Translations under genes and position numbers: made by a program
Shown: in pieces, positions 1-6,339 of the stretch
Layout of the letters: the number at the start of each line of letters is the position of its first letter
Position numbering within the stretch: position 1 is the stretch's first letter
The notes under the pieces: generated by a model
What the model was told of the DNA's origin: nothing
Databases searched by the model: none
What the model saw: only the letters and a program-made list of their open reading frames with translations
Virus record (IMG/VR): IMGVR_UViG_3300027736_000197
Span: 1-27,946 of that record
Direction: 5' to 3' (one strand)
DNA: 27,946 nucleotides
Origin: a virus

Positions 1-40
1 CAATCAAAGACAGAAATCAGATCATCAAACACCTACTGAC

Positions 41-193
41 ATGAGCAAGGAAGTTCTTAAGATCATAAACCAAGGCAGCGGTCCATATCAGTTGACCAAG
101 GAGCAGGCCGGCGAAGCATACCGTGCAGCTCGCAAGATTAAAACACAGTTCACCAGCTTCTGGAACCGTAAACTCGGAAAGGCAACTAAGTGA
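41..193 (+). CDS. Small conserved-type phage protein, 50 aa
   Basis: The 50-residue product begins MSKEVLKIIN and ends GKATK. It is rich in Lys and Arg with one predicted helix around residues 19-35 (KEQAGEAYRAARKIK) and has no membrane segment. Function is unknown; I do not recognise a named family. The reading frame stays open to the left edge of the window, so translation could begin further upstream, but ATG at 41 gives a compact product and sits 1 base after a TGA (37-39) that may end the preceding gene. Its stop overlaps the GTG start of the next gene (GTGA), so the two are probably translationally coupled. Confidence 0.6.
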   Translation: MSKEVLKIINQGSGPYQLTKEQAGEAYRAARKIKTQFTSFWNRKLGKATK

Positions 194-384
194 TTACCGA
201 TAGAGACGTAGCCAGGTGCATGATCGAATACGGTGGTTCGTTCGTATCCAAATTGGGAGCAGCAGCACTAGCCGCTGATCCTTCCAACCTTAAGCAGATC
301 CGGGATGCGTTCCCGGACTACTGGGCCAACTACACCAAGATGGCAATACAGCTTTCGGAGGTCGAGAAACAGGCCTCCAAATAA
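190..384 (+). CDS. Small phage protein with GTG start, 64 aa
   Basis: The start is GTG at 190, overlapping the stop of the upstream gene in a GTGA junction; an internal ATG at 220 is possible but would remove MITDRDVARC. The product has the pattern EYGGSFVSKLGAAALAADP followed by KIRDAFPDYWANY-like sequence (residues about 35-50), which resembles small uncharacterised proteins common in phage early regions; this is recognition by memory, not a search. It is predicted to be helical and soluble. Function is unknown. Its position directly before an SSB-like gene suggests an early or replication-period role, which is inference only. Confidence 0.7.
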   Translation: MITDRDVARCMIEYGGSFVSKLGAAALAADPSNLKQIRDAFPDYWANYTKMAIQLSEVEKQASK

Positions 385-409
385 CAACAACAACAAAACG
401 TAAGACGAA
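382..409 (+). promoter_or_regulatory. CAA-repeat leader before the SSB-like gene
   Basis: The 25 bases between genes contain four ACAAC-type repeats (AACAACAACAACAAAAC) and no G-rich Shine-Dalgarno element. Such unstructured A/C leaders help initiation where Shine-Dalgarno pairing is not used; that role here is inferred from sequence only. Confidence 0.35.
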
Positions 410-1144
410 ATGATAATCAAAGCAGCAGGCGGTAAAGAGTTCGCGCCATGTCCCGAGTTCTCGGGCCGAGCGGTGTGCGTAGATGTGACTCCGTTGAAGG
501 AGTACGAGACCGAGTACGGTGTGAAGAAGAAGTTCAAGTTCGCCTTTGAGTTGGACTTGATTGACGGATCACGTGACCCGGTGCAGCCCTGGGTAGTGTT
601 TAGCAAGCCCCTGGTCCCGAGCCTTCACGAGAAGGCAGCCCTCACCAAGGTGCTCAAAGATTGGTTTGGACGTAAGCTCACAGACCAGGAGAACAACGGC
701 CTCGACCTCGAGTCGCTGATTGGCCGGCCAGTAACACTCATCATTGCTCACGAGCAAAGCCAAGATGGCACCAAGACGTACGCGAACATCAAGCTGATGA
801 TGCCGCATAAGCACGGCGAACCGCTCCAACCCTCGGGCCTGTGGGTACGAATGCAGGATCGCCCGGCTAAGGATGACCAGGGGAAGACTGTTGCCCCGAA
901 TACTACGACAACTCGACCAGTTGACCTGGGAGCAACCAAGGTTCACGTGGGCAAGTTCAAGGGCACCGCCATCTCGGAGCTCACCGACTCCGCGGTCAAA
1001 GGCCTGGGCGAGCACTGGCTGCCCAAGGCGCAAGTTAGCGCCAGCAAGACACCGGAGGACAAACAGCTCATTGCAGCCGTGATCAAGCGCCTGCAGGAGA
1101 TCGACGCCAAAAATGAGTTAAACGATCTGGACATTCCTTTCTAA
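410..1144 (+). CDS. SSB-like single-stranded DNA-binding protein, 244 aa
   Basis: This is a likely phage ssDNA-binding protein that would coat single strands during replication and recombination. The N-terminal part (about residues 1-140) is beta-rich with alternating hydrophobics, as expected for an OB fold. A polar linker follows, then a C-terminus ending NDLDIPF. That end closely matches the acidic tip of cellular SSB proteins (DDDIPF), which recruits replication and repair partners. The middle contains a KFKGTAISEL-type strand. It is longer than E. coli SSB (178 aa). ATG at 410 is the only sensible start and has an A-rich leader without Shine-Dalgarno. Neighbours are a nuclease, an exonuclease and a helicase, which supports a replication role. 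The OB-fold call is inferred; the C-terminal tip is directly visible. Confidence 0.7.
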   Translation: MIIKAAGGKEFAPCPEFSGRAVCVDVTPLKEYETEYGVKKKFKFAFELDLIDGSRDPVQPWVVFSKPLVPSLHEKAALTKVLKDWFGRKLTDQENNGLDLESLIGRPVTLIIAHEQSQDGTKTYANIKLMMPHKHGEPLQPSGLWVRMQDRPAKDDQGKTVAPNTTTTRPVDLGATKVHVGKFKGTAISELTDSAVKGLGEHWLPKAQVSASKTPEDKQLIAAVIKRLQEIDAKNELNDLDIPF

Positions 1145-1153
1145 AACAATGTC

Positions 1154-1182
1154 TTGTCCTTGATCGTTTTAACTGATATACG
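1154..1182 (+). promoter_or_regulatory. Candidate sigma70-type promoter
   Basis: TTGTCC (1154-1159) and TATACG (1177-1182) are separated by exactly 17 bases and each matches 4 of 6 consensus positions. The site lies in the 47-bp gap before the nuclease gene, which is AT-richer than its surroundings. This is a weak match and is unproven. Confidence 0.3.
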
Positions 1183-1191
1183 GTAGTGCCG

Positions 1192-1782
1192 ATGACAAAA
1201 AAAACTTGGACCGAGGCCATGATTGCAGACCGAATTATGGAAAACTACCGCATAACAGGACTGATGCCCACGAATCAGTATTTGAAAGAAACAGGACAAT
1301 GCGATTTAGCAAATCAGATTTCCAAAAAATCTGGCTTCTTAAAATGGGCCGATAGACTTGGACTTTTAAGAGTGCACTCTGATTCCGACACCGGCTGGGA
1401 TGGTGAAAAGAGAGTGCAGAAGATACTGGAATCGGCAGGGTTTCAGGTTGAGAGATGTACCGCCGTGAAGTGGCCGTTTGACCTGCTCGTCGAAAAGGTT
1501 CTCCGAATTGACGTCAAATCGGCTAACTTTGCGTCCTACGGGGCTTGCAAAGGATGGTTTTACCGCATTGGCAAAGCGCCTCAAGCAGACTTGATTGCGC
1601 TTCATCAGTTAGACACAGGGAAAACCTATTGGATTCCTTGGAATATCATACCTCACAGCAACGTGACCATTTCAAGTGATGGGGGAAAATGGGCACGGTA
1701 CAAAGAATCGCTCTGGATCGTTCAGAGTATGTTGGAACCCCGCCAAGCAGAGGCTGAGAAGCTGTCTTTGTTTGCAGAATAA
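1192..1782 (+). CDS. PD-(D/E)XK superfamily nuclease, 196 aa
   Basis: This is a predicted metal-dependent DNA endonuclease of the restriction-endonuclease/Holliday-resolvase fold. The core is visible: GWDGEKRVQKILESAGF (helix with Glu), then WPFDLLV with the first acidic residue, then RIDVKSA giving the D-x-K part of PD-(D/E)XK. The N-terminal about 60 residues are helical and may bind DNA. ATG at 1192 is preferred over the in-frame GTG at 1186, which adds only two residues. Compared with neighbours the gene uses more A/T-ending codons (AAA, GAA, TTT), so it may be a recent acquisition, and it has its own candidate promoter. Roles such as junction resolution, host DNA degradation or exclusion cannot be separated from sequence. 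Confidence 0.7.
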   Translation: MTKKTWTEAMIADRIMENYRITGLMPTNQYLKETGQCDLANQISKKSGFLKWADRLGLLRVHSDSDTGWDGEKRVQKILESAGFQVERCTAVKWPFDLLVEKVLRIDVKSANFASYGACKGWFYRIGKAPQADLIALHQLDTGKTYWIPWNIIPHSNVTISSDGGKWARYKESLWIVQSMLEPRQAEAEKLSLFAE

Positions 1783-1817
1783 AATCAGCGCCCAACGAAT
1801 CTGGGAGCACTCTTTAT

Positions 1818-2213
1818 ATGAAAACTAAAAAGAAATACGTTAAGTTGGTCGACAAGATCCCCGACGTGATACGAATGCGCTCTGAGGGGATGACCCTCAA
1901 GCAGATCGGCGAGCACTTAAACTTGTCGAGGCAGCGGATCAACCAGATCGAACAGGCAGCCGAATTGCACGAGGAGATCCTTCAACTATGGGGCTTTCCG
2001 TTCTCGGTTAGGACGTTCAACACCCTCGAGCGCCTGTGCATCAACAGCCGCGAGCAGGCCCTTGACCTCTACAATAGCGGCCACCTTCGACCAGGAGCTG
2101 TCCGCGGTTTCGGGTGGGTGAGCTATTACGAAATCTGCGAATGGCTGGAAGTCCCGCCAACTCAGAAGCCATCTAATCACCGGATCTGCCCACATTGCGG
2201 CAAGATTATCTAA
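1818..2213 (+). CDS. Regulator: sigma region 4-like HTH + RNAP alpha-CTD-like + CxxC tail, 131 aa
   Basis: Three parts can be read in order. Residues about 15-47 contain SEGMTLKQIGEHLNLSRQRI, close to sigma70 region 4.2 HTH (E-G-x-T-L-x-x-I-G and S-R-x-R-I-x-Q-I-E). Residues about 60-111 resemble the RNA polymerase alpha C-terminal domain: FSVRTFNTLERLCIN at the start (compare L-T-V-R-S-x-N-x-L) and FGWVSYYEICEWL at the end (compare L-G-K-K-S-L-x-E-I-x-x-x-L, the helix-hairpin-helix). The tail carries CPHC at 124-127, half of a zinc site. It is therefore predicted to contact promoter DNA and possibly host RNA polymerase. An 8-bp hairpin starts 6 bases after its stop. The domain assignments are by motif; function is inferred. 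It has no visible Shine-Dalgarno. Confidence 0.7.
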   Translation: MKTKKKYVKLVDKIPDVIRMRSEGMTLKQIGEHLNLSRQRINQIEQAAELHEEILQLWGFPFSVRTFNTLERLCINSREQALDLYNSGHLRPGAVRGFGWVSYYEICEWLEVPPTQKPSNHRICPHCGKII

Positions 2214-2219
2214 CACTTT

Positions 2220-2240
2220 CCGGTAACCTGTTGTTACCGG
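2220..2240 (+). promoter_or_regulatory. Perfect 8-bp hairpin after the regulator gene
   Basis: CCGGTAAC (2220-2227), a 5-base loop CTGTT, and GTTACCGG (2233-2240) form a perfect inverted repeat. No T-run follows on either strand, so it is not a standard intrinsic terminator. It could be an operator for the adjacent HTH protein, an RNA processing site, or a Rho-assisted stop. Confidence 0.55.
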
Positions 2241-2305
2241 GGACTCATGGGGAATACCGGGGGCGCGCATCGGTCGACAAACGCGCATTAACTTTCAATC
2301 CTATT

Positions 2306-2968
2306 ATGCCAGCCAACCATAAAATCTACTTTGACATTGAAACAGGCCCGATGCCTCTATCGGAACTCGTTATACCGCCATTCGTTGCCAGTGACGTAAA
2401 GTTGGGCAACATCAAGAACCCGGATCTCATAGCAGAAAAGATCCAGCGTGCAGAAGAAACCCATGTCAGCGACTACATCCGCAACGCTGCCCTGGATGCA
2501 CTATCGGGCCAGATCCTGTGCATCGGCTACCGTATCGAGCACGAGACCCCATCGGTGCTGTGCTATGATGCCGACGGCGAGGCCGAGATGCTCAAGCAGT
2601 GGTGGAAGCTCATCACCAGCATGGAGCGCCAGCCTACGATGATCGGCTTCAACGTGAAGCCATTCGACTTACCGTTCCTCATCAAGCGCAGTTGGAAGCA
2701 CCGGATCACACCACCCTACTGGATCCGGCAGGGTAGGTATTGGAGCGAGCTGGTGGTCGATCTGCGCGAGGTTTGGCAGTTGGGCGACAGTAGGGCGCAC
2801 GGCAGTCTCGGGGCCATCAGCAGGCATCTGGGGCTCGGCGACAAGGCAGGCAATGGGGCCATGTTCTCCGAGCTGTTCAAGACTGACCGTGAGGCGGCGA
2901 TCAATTACTGCCTGCGTGATATCGAACTGACCCAGCGGGTGGCGGATGTGCTGATGCCGGCCTACTAA
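2306..2968 (+). CDS. DEDDy-type 3'-5' exonuclease, 220 aa
   Basis: This is a DnaQ-fold 3'-5' exonuclease of the kind found as the proofreading domain of polymerases or as a stand-alone phage nuclease. Exo I is YFDIETGP (D-x-E) near residue 9. Exo II is GFNVKPFDLPFL (N-x-x-x-F-D) in the middle. Exo III is NYCLRDIELT (Y-x-x-x-D) near the C-terminus, which makes it DEDDy rather than DEDDh. The start chosen is ATG at 2306, where the exonuclease fold begins; the open frame upstream to 2195 runs through the intergenic hairpin and looks non-coding. No DNA polymerase domain is attached, so it may assist a host or distant phage polymerase, or process recombination ends. It is followed by a 183-bp regulatory-looking gap. 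Confidence 0.85.
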   Translation: MPANHKIYFDIETGPMPLSELVIPPFVASDVKLGNIKNPDLIAEKIQRAEETHVSDYIRNAALDALSGQILCIGYRIEHETPSVLCYDADGEAEMLKQWWKLITSMERQPTMIGFNVKPFDLPFLIKRSWKHRITPPYWIRQGRYWSELVVDLREVWQLGDSRAHGSLGAISRHLGLGDKAGNGAMFSELFKTDREAAINYCLRDIELTQRVADVLMPAY

Positions 2969-2980
2969 GCGGTGGACATC

Positions 2981-3003
2981 GACCAGGACAGACTATAGGG
3001 AGA
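2981..3003 (+). promoter_or_regulatory. T7-RNA-polymerase-like phage promoter
   Basis: The last 12 bases, ACTATAGGGAGA (2992-3003), are identical to positions -6 to +6 of the class III T7 promoter. GAC further upstream (2987-2989) and two single A positions also match, giving 17 of 23 consensus positions. Predicted +1 is the first G at 2998. It lies in an intergenic gap, on the coding strand, 13 bp after the exonuclease stop and about 150 bp before the replication initiator gene. No single-subunit RNA polymerase is encoded in this window, so its use would require one elsewhere in the genome. I found no second good copy in the window. Confidence 0.5.
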
Positions 3004-3055
3004 GCCCGTCAGCGTGAGCCGTGAGAAGCCAACGTCGACACTACAACCACAAGCC

Positions 3056-3148
3056 ATGTTCAACCCACTTTTCCCCACTCTTTCCGTGTCACGTCCCGTT
3101 GCTTGTACGGGAGTTCTCACCGCGGATTGGGTGGGGTTTTCCGTTTGA
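3056..3148 (+). CDS. Possible 30-aa leader peptide
   Basis: A small frame from ATG at 3056 ends in TGA three bases before the ATG of the initiator gene at 3152. The product begins MFNPLFPTLSVSRPVAC and ends DWVGFSV. It has no recognised family. The spacing would suit translational coupling, but the length is short enough to arise by chance, and the same bases also form a hairpin. Confidence 0.25.
   Translation: MFNPLFPTLSVSRPVACTGVLTADWVGFSV
3094..3112 (+). promoter_or_regulatory. Hairpin in the initiator leader
   Basis: TCCCGT (3094-3099), loop TGCTTGT, ACGGGA (3107-3112) form a 6-bp inverted repeat inside the untranslated leader that would follow the T7-like promoter. Flanking CCCCAC (about 3071-3077) and GTGGGG (about 3131-3136) could close a larger stem around it. 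No T-run adjoins, so this is more likely leader structure than a terminator. Confidence 0.35.
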
Positions 3149-3151
3149 TAC

Positions 3152-3901
3152 ATGAAAGACACTAAACCCAAAGGAAGAGCGCCAGCCTTCCAGTTCTACG
3201 CCGATGACTTCCTGGCAGGCACCATGACCATGACCAACGAGGAGCGTGGTGCCTACATCAGCCTGCTGTGCCTGCAATGGTCCAAAGGCTCCGTAACCGA
3301 ACTCGACATCCAGAGAATATGCCTCGGTATGCCAACGCATTGCCAAGGCATATGCCAAAGCAAGTTCCAGCTTGGGGATGACGGCCACTACCGGAACCAG
3401 CGCTTAGAGGTCGAACGATCAAAACAGAGGGAAAGAAGCGAAAAACAGCGGGATATTGCCAATTTACGGTGGAACAAGAATGCCAAGGCAATGCCAACGC
3501 ATTACCAAGAGGATGCCGAAGCATATGCCAGATCGGTACCAGAAGTATGCTTTCCGTCTCCGTCTCCATCTCCTAGAGAAGATACAAAGAAAGAGAAGGC
3601 CTTGAACCCTGACCTTGAAGCCTTCCGCCTACGAGTCGGTGCGATAATCCGCCGTCGACCAACAACCCAGTGGAGCACAAAAGAGATGAAGGCCTTGAAA
3701 GAAGTCTTCGATTTTAACACCCCGGAGGAAGACTTGGTTGCCTTGGAAGCACGTTATCAGTCGGACAACAAGTACCTCCGCCGTGAGTTGATGACCTTGT
3801 TGAACAACTGGAACGGAGAGATCGACAAGTCTCAAAGCACCTCCCCCTCTGGGAACAATGGCACCGGCGCGTACAGCCTCAACATCTCGGACTACCAATG
3901 A
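3152..3901 (+). CDS. DUF1376-type phage replication initiator/organizer, 249 aa
   Basis: Residues about 10-60 carry the DUF1376 (YdaU-like) pattern: FQFYADDFLAGTMTMTNEER then GAYISLLCLQWSKG. In phages such proteins precede the replicative helicase or helicase loader and are thought to bind the origin. The middle (about 57-130) is polar and encoded by repeat-rich DNA, followed by a SPSPSP linker and a helical C-terminal part (about 150-230) that may contact the helicase. The stop overlaps the ATG of the DnaB-like helicase gene by 4 bases, so the pair is likely co-translated. This layout, initiator then helicase with repeats inside the initiator gene, parallels lambda O-P and its origin. Function is inferred from family and context. 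Confidence 0.75.
   Translation: MKDTKPKGRAPAFQFYADDFLAGTMTMTNEERGAYISLLCLQWSKGSVTELDIQRICLGMPTHCQGICQSKFQLGDDGHYRNQRLEVERSKQRERSEKQRDIANLRWNKNAKAMPTHYQEDAEAYARSVPEVCFPSPSPSPREDTKKEKALNPDLEAFRLRVGAIIRRRPTTQWSTKEMKALKEVFDFNTPEEDLVALEARYQSDNKYLRRELMTLLNNWNGEIDKSQSTSPSGNNGTGAYSLNISDYQ
3319..3357 (+). repeat. Iteron-like repeat cluster A
   Basis: TGCC motifs start at 3320, 3330, 3341 and 3353 (spacing 10-12 bp). The cluster includes ATGCCAACGCATTGCCAAG (3329-3347), the short palindromic TGCCAAGGCA (3341-3350) and GCATATGCCA (3348-3357). All three elements recur in cluster B. Confidence 0.55.
3481..3530 (+). repeat. Iteron-like repeat cluster B
   Basis: TGCC or TACC motifs start at 3481, 3492, 3503, 3514 and 3526, almost exactly one helical turn apart. 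ATGCCAACGCATTACCAAG (3491-3509) differs from its cluster A copy by one base, and TGCCAAGGCA (3481-3490) and GCATATGCCA (3521-3530) are exact copies. The motifs fall in all three codon phases, so protein repeats do not explain the spacing. Confidence 0.55.
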
Positions 3902-5196
3902 GCGACCCATTCTACGCCCAGGACGACGAGTACGGCCTTATCGGTGCCTGCCTTACCGGGGGTCCCGATGTTTGCTACGAGGTATTCGCCCGGATACCAC
4001 CGGATGCAATCCAGCAGGATAAGCTTCGCCAGGTCTACGAGATCACCAAGGCCCTGATAGGCAGGCACGAGGCAATCAGCCTTCAGACCGTGGTCAAAGA
4101 GTGGAAGCGCTCTATTCCTCAACTGAGCCCCCCTTTTGAGGAATTGAATCGGTGCGACGAGATCTGCGCCAGCCCGGCCAATTATCCCGAGTTCGCCAAA
4201 GCTGTGCTGGAGGCTCACCACCGTCGCCATCTGCGATTCACCGGAGACAGGCTGATACGTGAATCCGCTGTCACCACCCTCTCGGTGGATCAAATCGTCT
4301 GTAATGCCGAGGCAGGCCTCACCGTCGAGGCATCCAAAGAGGAAGTACAATCCTCCAAGTCGGTAGTCAGCAGGTTCATCGATGCAACCCAGGAAAGGTT
4401 CAACCGTAAGGGACAGTTGAGCGGCATCACCTCCGGCTTTCATCGTCTGGACAAGTTAACCGATGGTTTCCAGCTCGGTGAGTTAGCCATCATCGGAGCT
4501 AGGCCATCGATAGGTAAGACAGCCATTGCCATAGCCATTGCCAAGGCAGCAGCCATCGAGCACCGGGTACCAACCCTTTTCATTAGCCTGGAGATGTCCG
4601 ATGAGTCTATCGTGCGCCGTATGGTCTCGACCGTAGGATCCATACCGATGCAGGATATTAAGACCGGTGAGATGGATGAAGGAGGCATGAAAGCTATGGG
4701 ATCAGCCACAGCTAAAGTAGCCGGCAGCCCCATTTACTATGTGTCGGGCTCAGGCATATCCAGCATTGTCACAATCACCGCGGTAATACGCCGGGCAGTA
4801 CGCAAGTGGGGAGTCAAACTAGTGCTCATTGATTACCTCCAAAAGATCCATGGTTCTAAGTCAGCCGAGAAGAAAACGTATGAGATCGCAGAGGTTTCGG
4901 GCAAGCTGAAGGCAGTGGCCTCCGATACCAAGACAGCCGTAGTTGCCCTGGCTCAGTTGAACAGGGAGAACGAGAAGGACAAAGGCCGAGTGCCGCGTCT
5001 AACTGACTTAGCCGACTCCGGGCAAATCGAGCGTGATGCCGACCTAGTGCTCCTCCTCAACCGCGAGCGTCACGAGGCCAACGGCGAGGCTATCATCGCC
5101 ATTGCAAAACAACGAGACGGTGAATGCGGCATCGTCCCTCTGTGGTACGAAGGCCAGTACTGCCGTTTCACAGACCCATCACCGAGCTTCCAATGA
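3898..5196 (+). CDS. dnaB: DnaB-like replicative DNA helicase, 432 aa
   Basis: This is a hexameric 5'-3' replicative helicase. An N-terminal DnaB domain (about residues 1-110; DDEYGLIGACLTG) is followed by a RecA-like ATPase domain. Walker A is GARPSIGKT at 200-208, the classic DnaB form. Walker B is LVLIDYLQ with Asp312. The downstream AQLNRENEKDKGRVPRLTDL segment with DSGQIERDADLVLLLNR is the usual DnaB end of the core. Length matches bacterial DnaB (about 450 aa), and there is no primase domain or intein. It overlaps the initiator gene upstream and the HTH gene downstream by ATGA junctions, so all three are likely one translational unit. It would open the fork at the origin proposed within the preceding gene. 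Confidence 0.93.
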   Translation: MSDPFYAQDDEYGLIGACLTGGPDVCYEVFARIPPDAIQQDKLRQVYEITKALIGRHEAISLQTVVKEWKRSIPQLSPPFEELNRCDEICASPANYPEFAKAVLEAHHRRHLRFTGDRLIRESAVTTLSVDQIVCNAEAGLTVEASKEEVQSSKSVVSRFIDATQERFNRKGQLSGITSGFHRLDKLTDGFQLGELAIIGARPSIGKTAIAIAIAKAAAIEHRVPTLFISLEMSDESIVRRMVSTVGSIPMQDIKTGEMDEGGMKAMGSATAKVAGSPIYYVSGSGISSIVTITAVIRRAVRKWGVKLVLIDYLQKIHGSKSAEKKTYEIAEVSGKLKAVASDTKTAVVALAQLNRENEKDKGRVPRLTDLADSGQIERDADLVLLLNRERHEANGEAIIAIAKQRDGECGIVPLWYEGQYCRFTDPSPSFQ

Positions 5197-5558
5197 ACAT
5201 CAAATACGATCTCAACCGCACCAAACTGCTGAACGAAGCGCCTAGGCTGATCAAGTGGGCCATCGACCATGGCCTCATGTCCTACCCGCTATCCCAGAAA
5301 TACCACGACGACGGCTCGCTTGACCCGGGCATCGAGGAAGAGATACACGTCGACCCCGAGCAGTACACACCGGAATTCTGCCAGCGTGCCTACGAACTCA
5401 GGCAGCTTGGTATGACACTAGACGACACTGCTAAAGCAGTTAATGTATCCAGAGGTTCTATCACATACATATTAGCAAAAGGTCACGAGCATTACCTATC
5501 GAAACAACGAGCCAACTTAGAACATGAACAATCCCACAGCAGCAATCAACATGAATGA
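5193..5558 (+). CDS. Small HTH DNA-binding protein, 121 aa
   Basis: The start is ATG at 5193 because it makes an ATGA overlap with the helicase stop; the frame is open upstream within the helicase gene, but that is shadow. Residues about 72-102 read AYELRQLGMTLDDTAKAV then VSRGSITYILAKG, a helix-turn-helix of the phage/resolvase type (L-G-x-T-x-x-x-x-A-x-x-x-x-V-S-x-x-x-I). The N-terminal half (LNEAPRLIKWAIDHGLMSYP) is helical and acidic. Function is unknown; a regulator or a helicase accessory factor are both possible. The His- and Ser-rich tail overlaps the start of the next gene. Confidence 0.65.
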   Translation: MNIKYDLNRTKLLNEAPRLIKWAIDHGLMSYPLSQKYHDDGSLDPGIEEEIHVDPEQYTPEFCQRAYELRQLGMTLDDTAKAVNVSRGSITYILAKGHEHYLSKQRANLEHEQSHSSNQHE

Positions 5559-6339
5559 CCCGTTCATCCACGCTCCACAGGCTACAGCCGTGGTGCATGA
5601 GCCAACTACATCAGGCACAAGGCCATCGATACACGTAAGCCTGTATGCATACGGTGGTATCAGTGCTGCCTGTCTCATGTCCTGGGTAGGCCTAACAGCC
5701 ACCTTTAGTACTAGTGATAGACAGACAGATCTACGAACCATCCGCGAGGATGCACTGATATCCCGAAGCCGTTGCCGTGCTACCAAATGGTTCCTAGACA
5801 GTGGAAAAGACGTATGGGTCCAGATCGACCACGATATTGAGTTTGACCCGAAGGACATTATCCGCATGGCAGAGCTCGCCCACGAGCACCAGGCGACCGT
5901 GTGCATTCCATACCCCTGTCGGGCACTGCCGCTAAGGCCGGCCCTGCGTATCGACACCGAGCACGTCAAAGCTCTAAGGATGCAGACATCGGATGCCGAG
6001 TGTGCCACGGAGCTAGTACCGATCCGAATGTTTGCATCGGGATGCCTCGCAATCCCTCGACGTTGCCTTATGAGCGCACTTGATTGGCTCGGAGGGTCAG
6101 AGGTGCCAAACCCCTATCGGATCGACTGGTGCAAGGATGTGAGGGTCGACCAGTTCCCTACACTGTGGATGCCGTTTGCCATGGACACCCTGCCAGGGCA
6201 GCACGAGTACCTGTCCGAGGACTATGCTGCCGCGGTTAGGCTGAGTCTGTGCGACGTGAAGCACTATGCCATGCAGCCGAAAAAACATCTCAACCACTGG
6301 GGCGAATATCCCTATGGGTTTAAGCCTTATGCCGGCTAA
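5524..6339 (+). CDS. GT-A-like glycosyltransferase, 271 aa
   Basis: This is a predicted nucleotide-sugar glycosyltransferase. ALISRSRCRATKWFLDSG followed by DVWVQIDHDIEF matches the GT-A layout in which an arginine-rich helix precedes a strand ending in an acidic metal-binding motif (here D-H-D). Later, FASGCLAIPRRCL and YLSEDYAAAVRLSL match the acceptor-side and catalytic E-D region of GT2-like enzymes. No signal peptide or membrane segment is seen. ATG at 5524 overlaps the HTH gene by 35 bp; ATG at 5551 in the same frame is an equally possible start with an 8-bp overlap. Phage enzymes of this kind may glycosylate modified DNA bases, virion proteins or host glycans; the sequence does not show which. 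The C-terminus overlaps the next gene by 11 bp. Confidence 0.7.
   Translation: MNNPTAAINMNDPFIHAPQATAVVHEPTTSGTRPSIHVSLYAYGGISAACLMSWVGLTATFSTSDRQTDLRTIREDALISRSRCRATKWFLDSGKDVWVQIDHDIEFDPKDIIRMAELAHEHQATVCIPYPCRALPLRPALRIDTEHVKALRMQTSDAECATELVPIRMFASGCLAIPRRCLMSALDWLGGSEVPNPYRIDWCKDVRVDQFPTLWMPFAMDTLPGQHEYLSEDYAAAVRLSLCDVKHYAMQPKKHLNHWGEYPYGFKPYAG

Noticed and set aside
569-1033. 154-aa minus-strand frame opposite the SSB-like gene
   Set aside because: It is a shadow of a well-supported plus-strand gene.
1790-1812. CCCA...TGGG inverted repeat before the regulator gene
   Set aside because: The stem is only 4 bp with no T-run; it is likely chance.
2195-2305. N-terminal extension of the exonuclease
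   Set aside because: It would translate through the 8-bp hairpin and a non-conserved-looking stretch; the fold begins at ATG 2306.
3554-3574. GTCTCC-type hexamer repeats in the initiator gene
   Set aside because: They stay in codon phase and encode a simple Ser-Pro linker, so no nucleotide-level function is needed.
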